From JBKPNX01 sp046732855 (GTDB lineage: Bacteria; Pseudomonadota; Alphaproteobacteria; Geminicoccales; Geminicoccaceae), in contig JBKPNX010000125.1 of the NCBI GenBank assembly GCA_046732855.1, forward strand, positions 1-25,357: 25,357 nucleotides of DNA, written 5' to 3'. Shown in pieces: positions 24,559-25,357 of the stretch. The position numbers were made by a program, and so were the translations under genes. How positions within the stretch are numbered: position 1 is the first letter of the stretch; every line of letters starts with the position of its first letter. The notes below the pieces were generated by a model. The model was not told the origin of the DNA and searched no databases. It worked only from the letters and a program-made list of their open reading frames with translations.

Positions 24559-25357
24559 GCGTCCGTTCCCCTGCCATCTCGGGCGACACCGCCGCGCCCC
24601 GCGCGCCGGCGATCCGCAGTGGTGCGTTCTACGCGGCGCGTCGCGCCCTCTCCGAGGGCGCGTTCCTGCTGATGGCCGTGGTGATCCTGATCTGGACGCT
24701 GCTGCCGCTCTACCACATGGTGATGCTCGCGCTCACGCCGGTGTCGGACGCGTTTGCCGGCCGCCTCTGGCCGGATCACCCGACGCTCGAGAACTTCCGT
24801 ATCGTCTTTACGGAAGATCACTTCTTCCTGCAGAACTTCTGGCGCCAGCTCGGCAACAGCATCTTCGTCGCGGTCGCGACCATGATCATGGTCCTGGTCG
24901 TGGCGAGCCTCGCGAGTTACGCGATCGGCCGGCTCAAGCTGCGCTTTGGCCATATGATCTCGAATGCGGCGCTGCTCACCTACCTGATCCCCGCCGCCTT
25001 CCTGGCCGTGCCGTTCTATGTCGTGATGGCCCAGTACGGCCTGCTCAACACGCTGTGGGCGCTGGTCTTCGCGATGTCGACCTTCGCCATCCCGTACGCT
25101 ATCTGGGTGTTGCGCCAGTACAGCGAGAGCATACCTTTCGAGCTGGACGAGGCGGCCAAGGTCGACGGCGCGACCCCGCTCCAGATCTTCTACCTTGTCT
25201 ACATCCCGCTGCTGCGCCCTGCCCTGATCGCGATCGGCACCTACGCGCTGCTGCTCGCCTGGAACGAGTATCTGTACGCTTTTCTGCTGCTGTCGACCGA
25301 GAAGCAGCACACGATCCCGGTCGCCATGGGTTATTTCCTGGTGACCGACGACTCGCC
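24555..25357 (+). CDS. ABC sugar transporter permease 2 (MalG/UgpE-type), cut off
   Basis: The first 267 residues of the second sugar permease; the reading frame is still open at the window end. After about 33 polar residues comes helix 1 (GAFLLMAVVILIW), then the periplasmic loop, and a block of helices. The EAA loop DEAAKVDGATPLQIFYLV is present, followed by the late WNEY motif typical of MalG-like permeases. The ATG at 24555 overlaps the upstream stop (ATGA), so the two permeases are translated together. About 10-20 residues are expected to be missing, judged from usual family lengths. Confidence 0.93.
   Translation, partial: MSVRSPAISGDTAAPRAPAIRSGAFYAARRALSEGAFLLMAVVILIWTLLPLYHMVMLALTPVSDAFAGRLWPDHPTLENFRIVFTEDHFFLQNFWRQLGNSIFVAVATMIMVLVVASLASYAIGRLKLRFGHMISNAALLTYLIPAAFLAVPFYVVMAQYGLLNTLWALVFAMSTFAIPYAIWVLRQYSESIPFELDEAAKVDGATPLQIFYLVYIPLLRPALIAIGTYALLLAWNEYLYAFLLLSTEKQHTIPVAMGYFLVTDDS

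Overview
The window is about 70% G+C and densely packed. Start codons are preceded by clear purine-rich ribosome binding sites, and several operons use 4-base ATGA stop/start overlaps. The gene set (PotABCD-like and sugar ABC importers, a Tat-exported binding protein, PrpE, a class IIIb cyclase, a TPP-controlled thiamine salvage operon) fits a free-living, nutritionally versatile, high-GC proteobacterium, most likely an alphaproteobacterium. That placement is inferred from gene style; no rRNA or other phylogenetic marker is present.

Layout. (1) 217-1563 (+) MFS transporter and 1801-3582 (+) membrane-anchored HAMP/class III nucleotide cyclase. The 237 bases between them hold no gene I can support. 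(2) On the minus strand: a secreted alpha/beta hydrolase with an unusual C-terminal helical tail (3789-5291), an SDR dehydrogenase (5550-6323) and a small uncharacterised protein (6524-6955). Upstream of the last lies a 94-base near-perfect inverted repeat (6976-7069). (3) 7315-8005 is a tandem array of five diverged units. They resemble the last ~40 codons of the adjacent propionyl-CoA synthetase gene prpE (8007-9911, minus). (4) 10206-14999 (minus) is an operon of binding protein, ATPase, two permeases and a DavA-like amidase, with a strong promoter at 15069-15098. (5) sodC (15266-15802, +) and a calcineurin-like phosphoesterase (15845-16810, minus). (6) The thiamine salvage operon thiM-thiE-thiD-tenA (19934 down to 16993, minus), led by a TPP riboswitch whose expression platform can be read directly. 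(7) A divergent catabolic locus: an LDH2/MDH2-type dehydrogenase (20274-21344, minus) facing an RraA-family protein (21470-22156, +), followed by a sugar ABC importer (22261 to the window end; the last permease is cut off).

How the genes fit together. The polyamine-type importer plus DavA-like amidase looks like uptake and deamidation of an amine or lysine-derived amide. The sugar importer with the RraA-like lyase/aldolase and LDH2-type dehydrogenase looks like uptake and breakdown of a sugar or sugar acid. PrpE activates propionate. The thi operon recycles thiazole and pyrimidine moieties; no de novo gene (thiC, thiG, thiS) is in the window.

The most unusual structures are the prpE-derived array of ATGA-linked mini-ORFs, the 94-base inverted repeat beside it, and the thiM leader, where three mutually exclusive helices and an upstream operator-like palindrome can be identified by eye.
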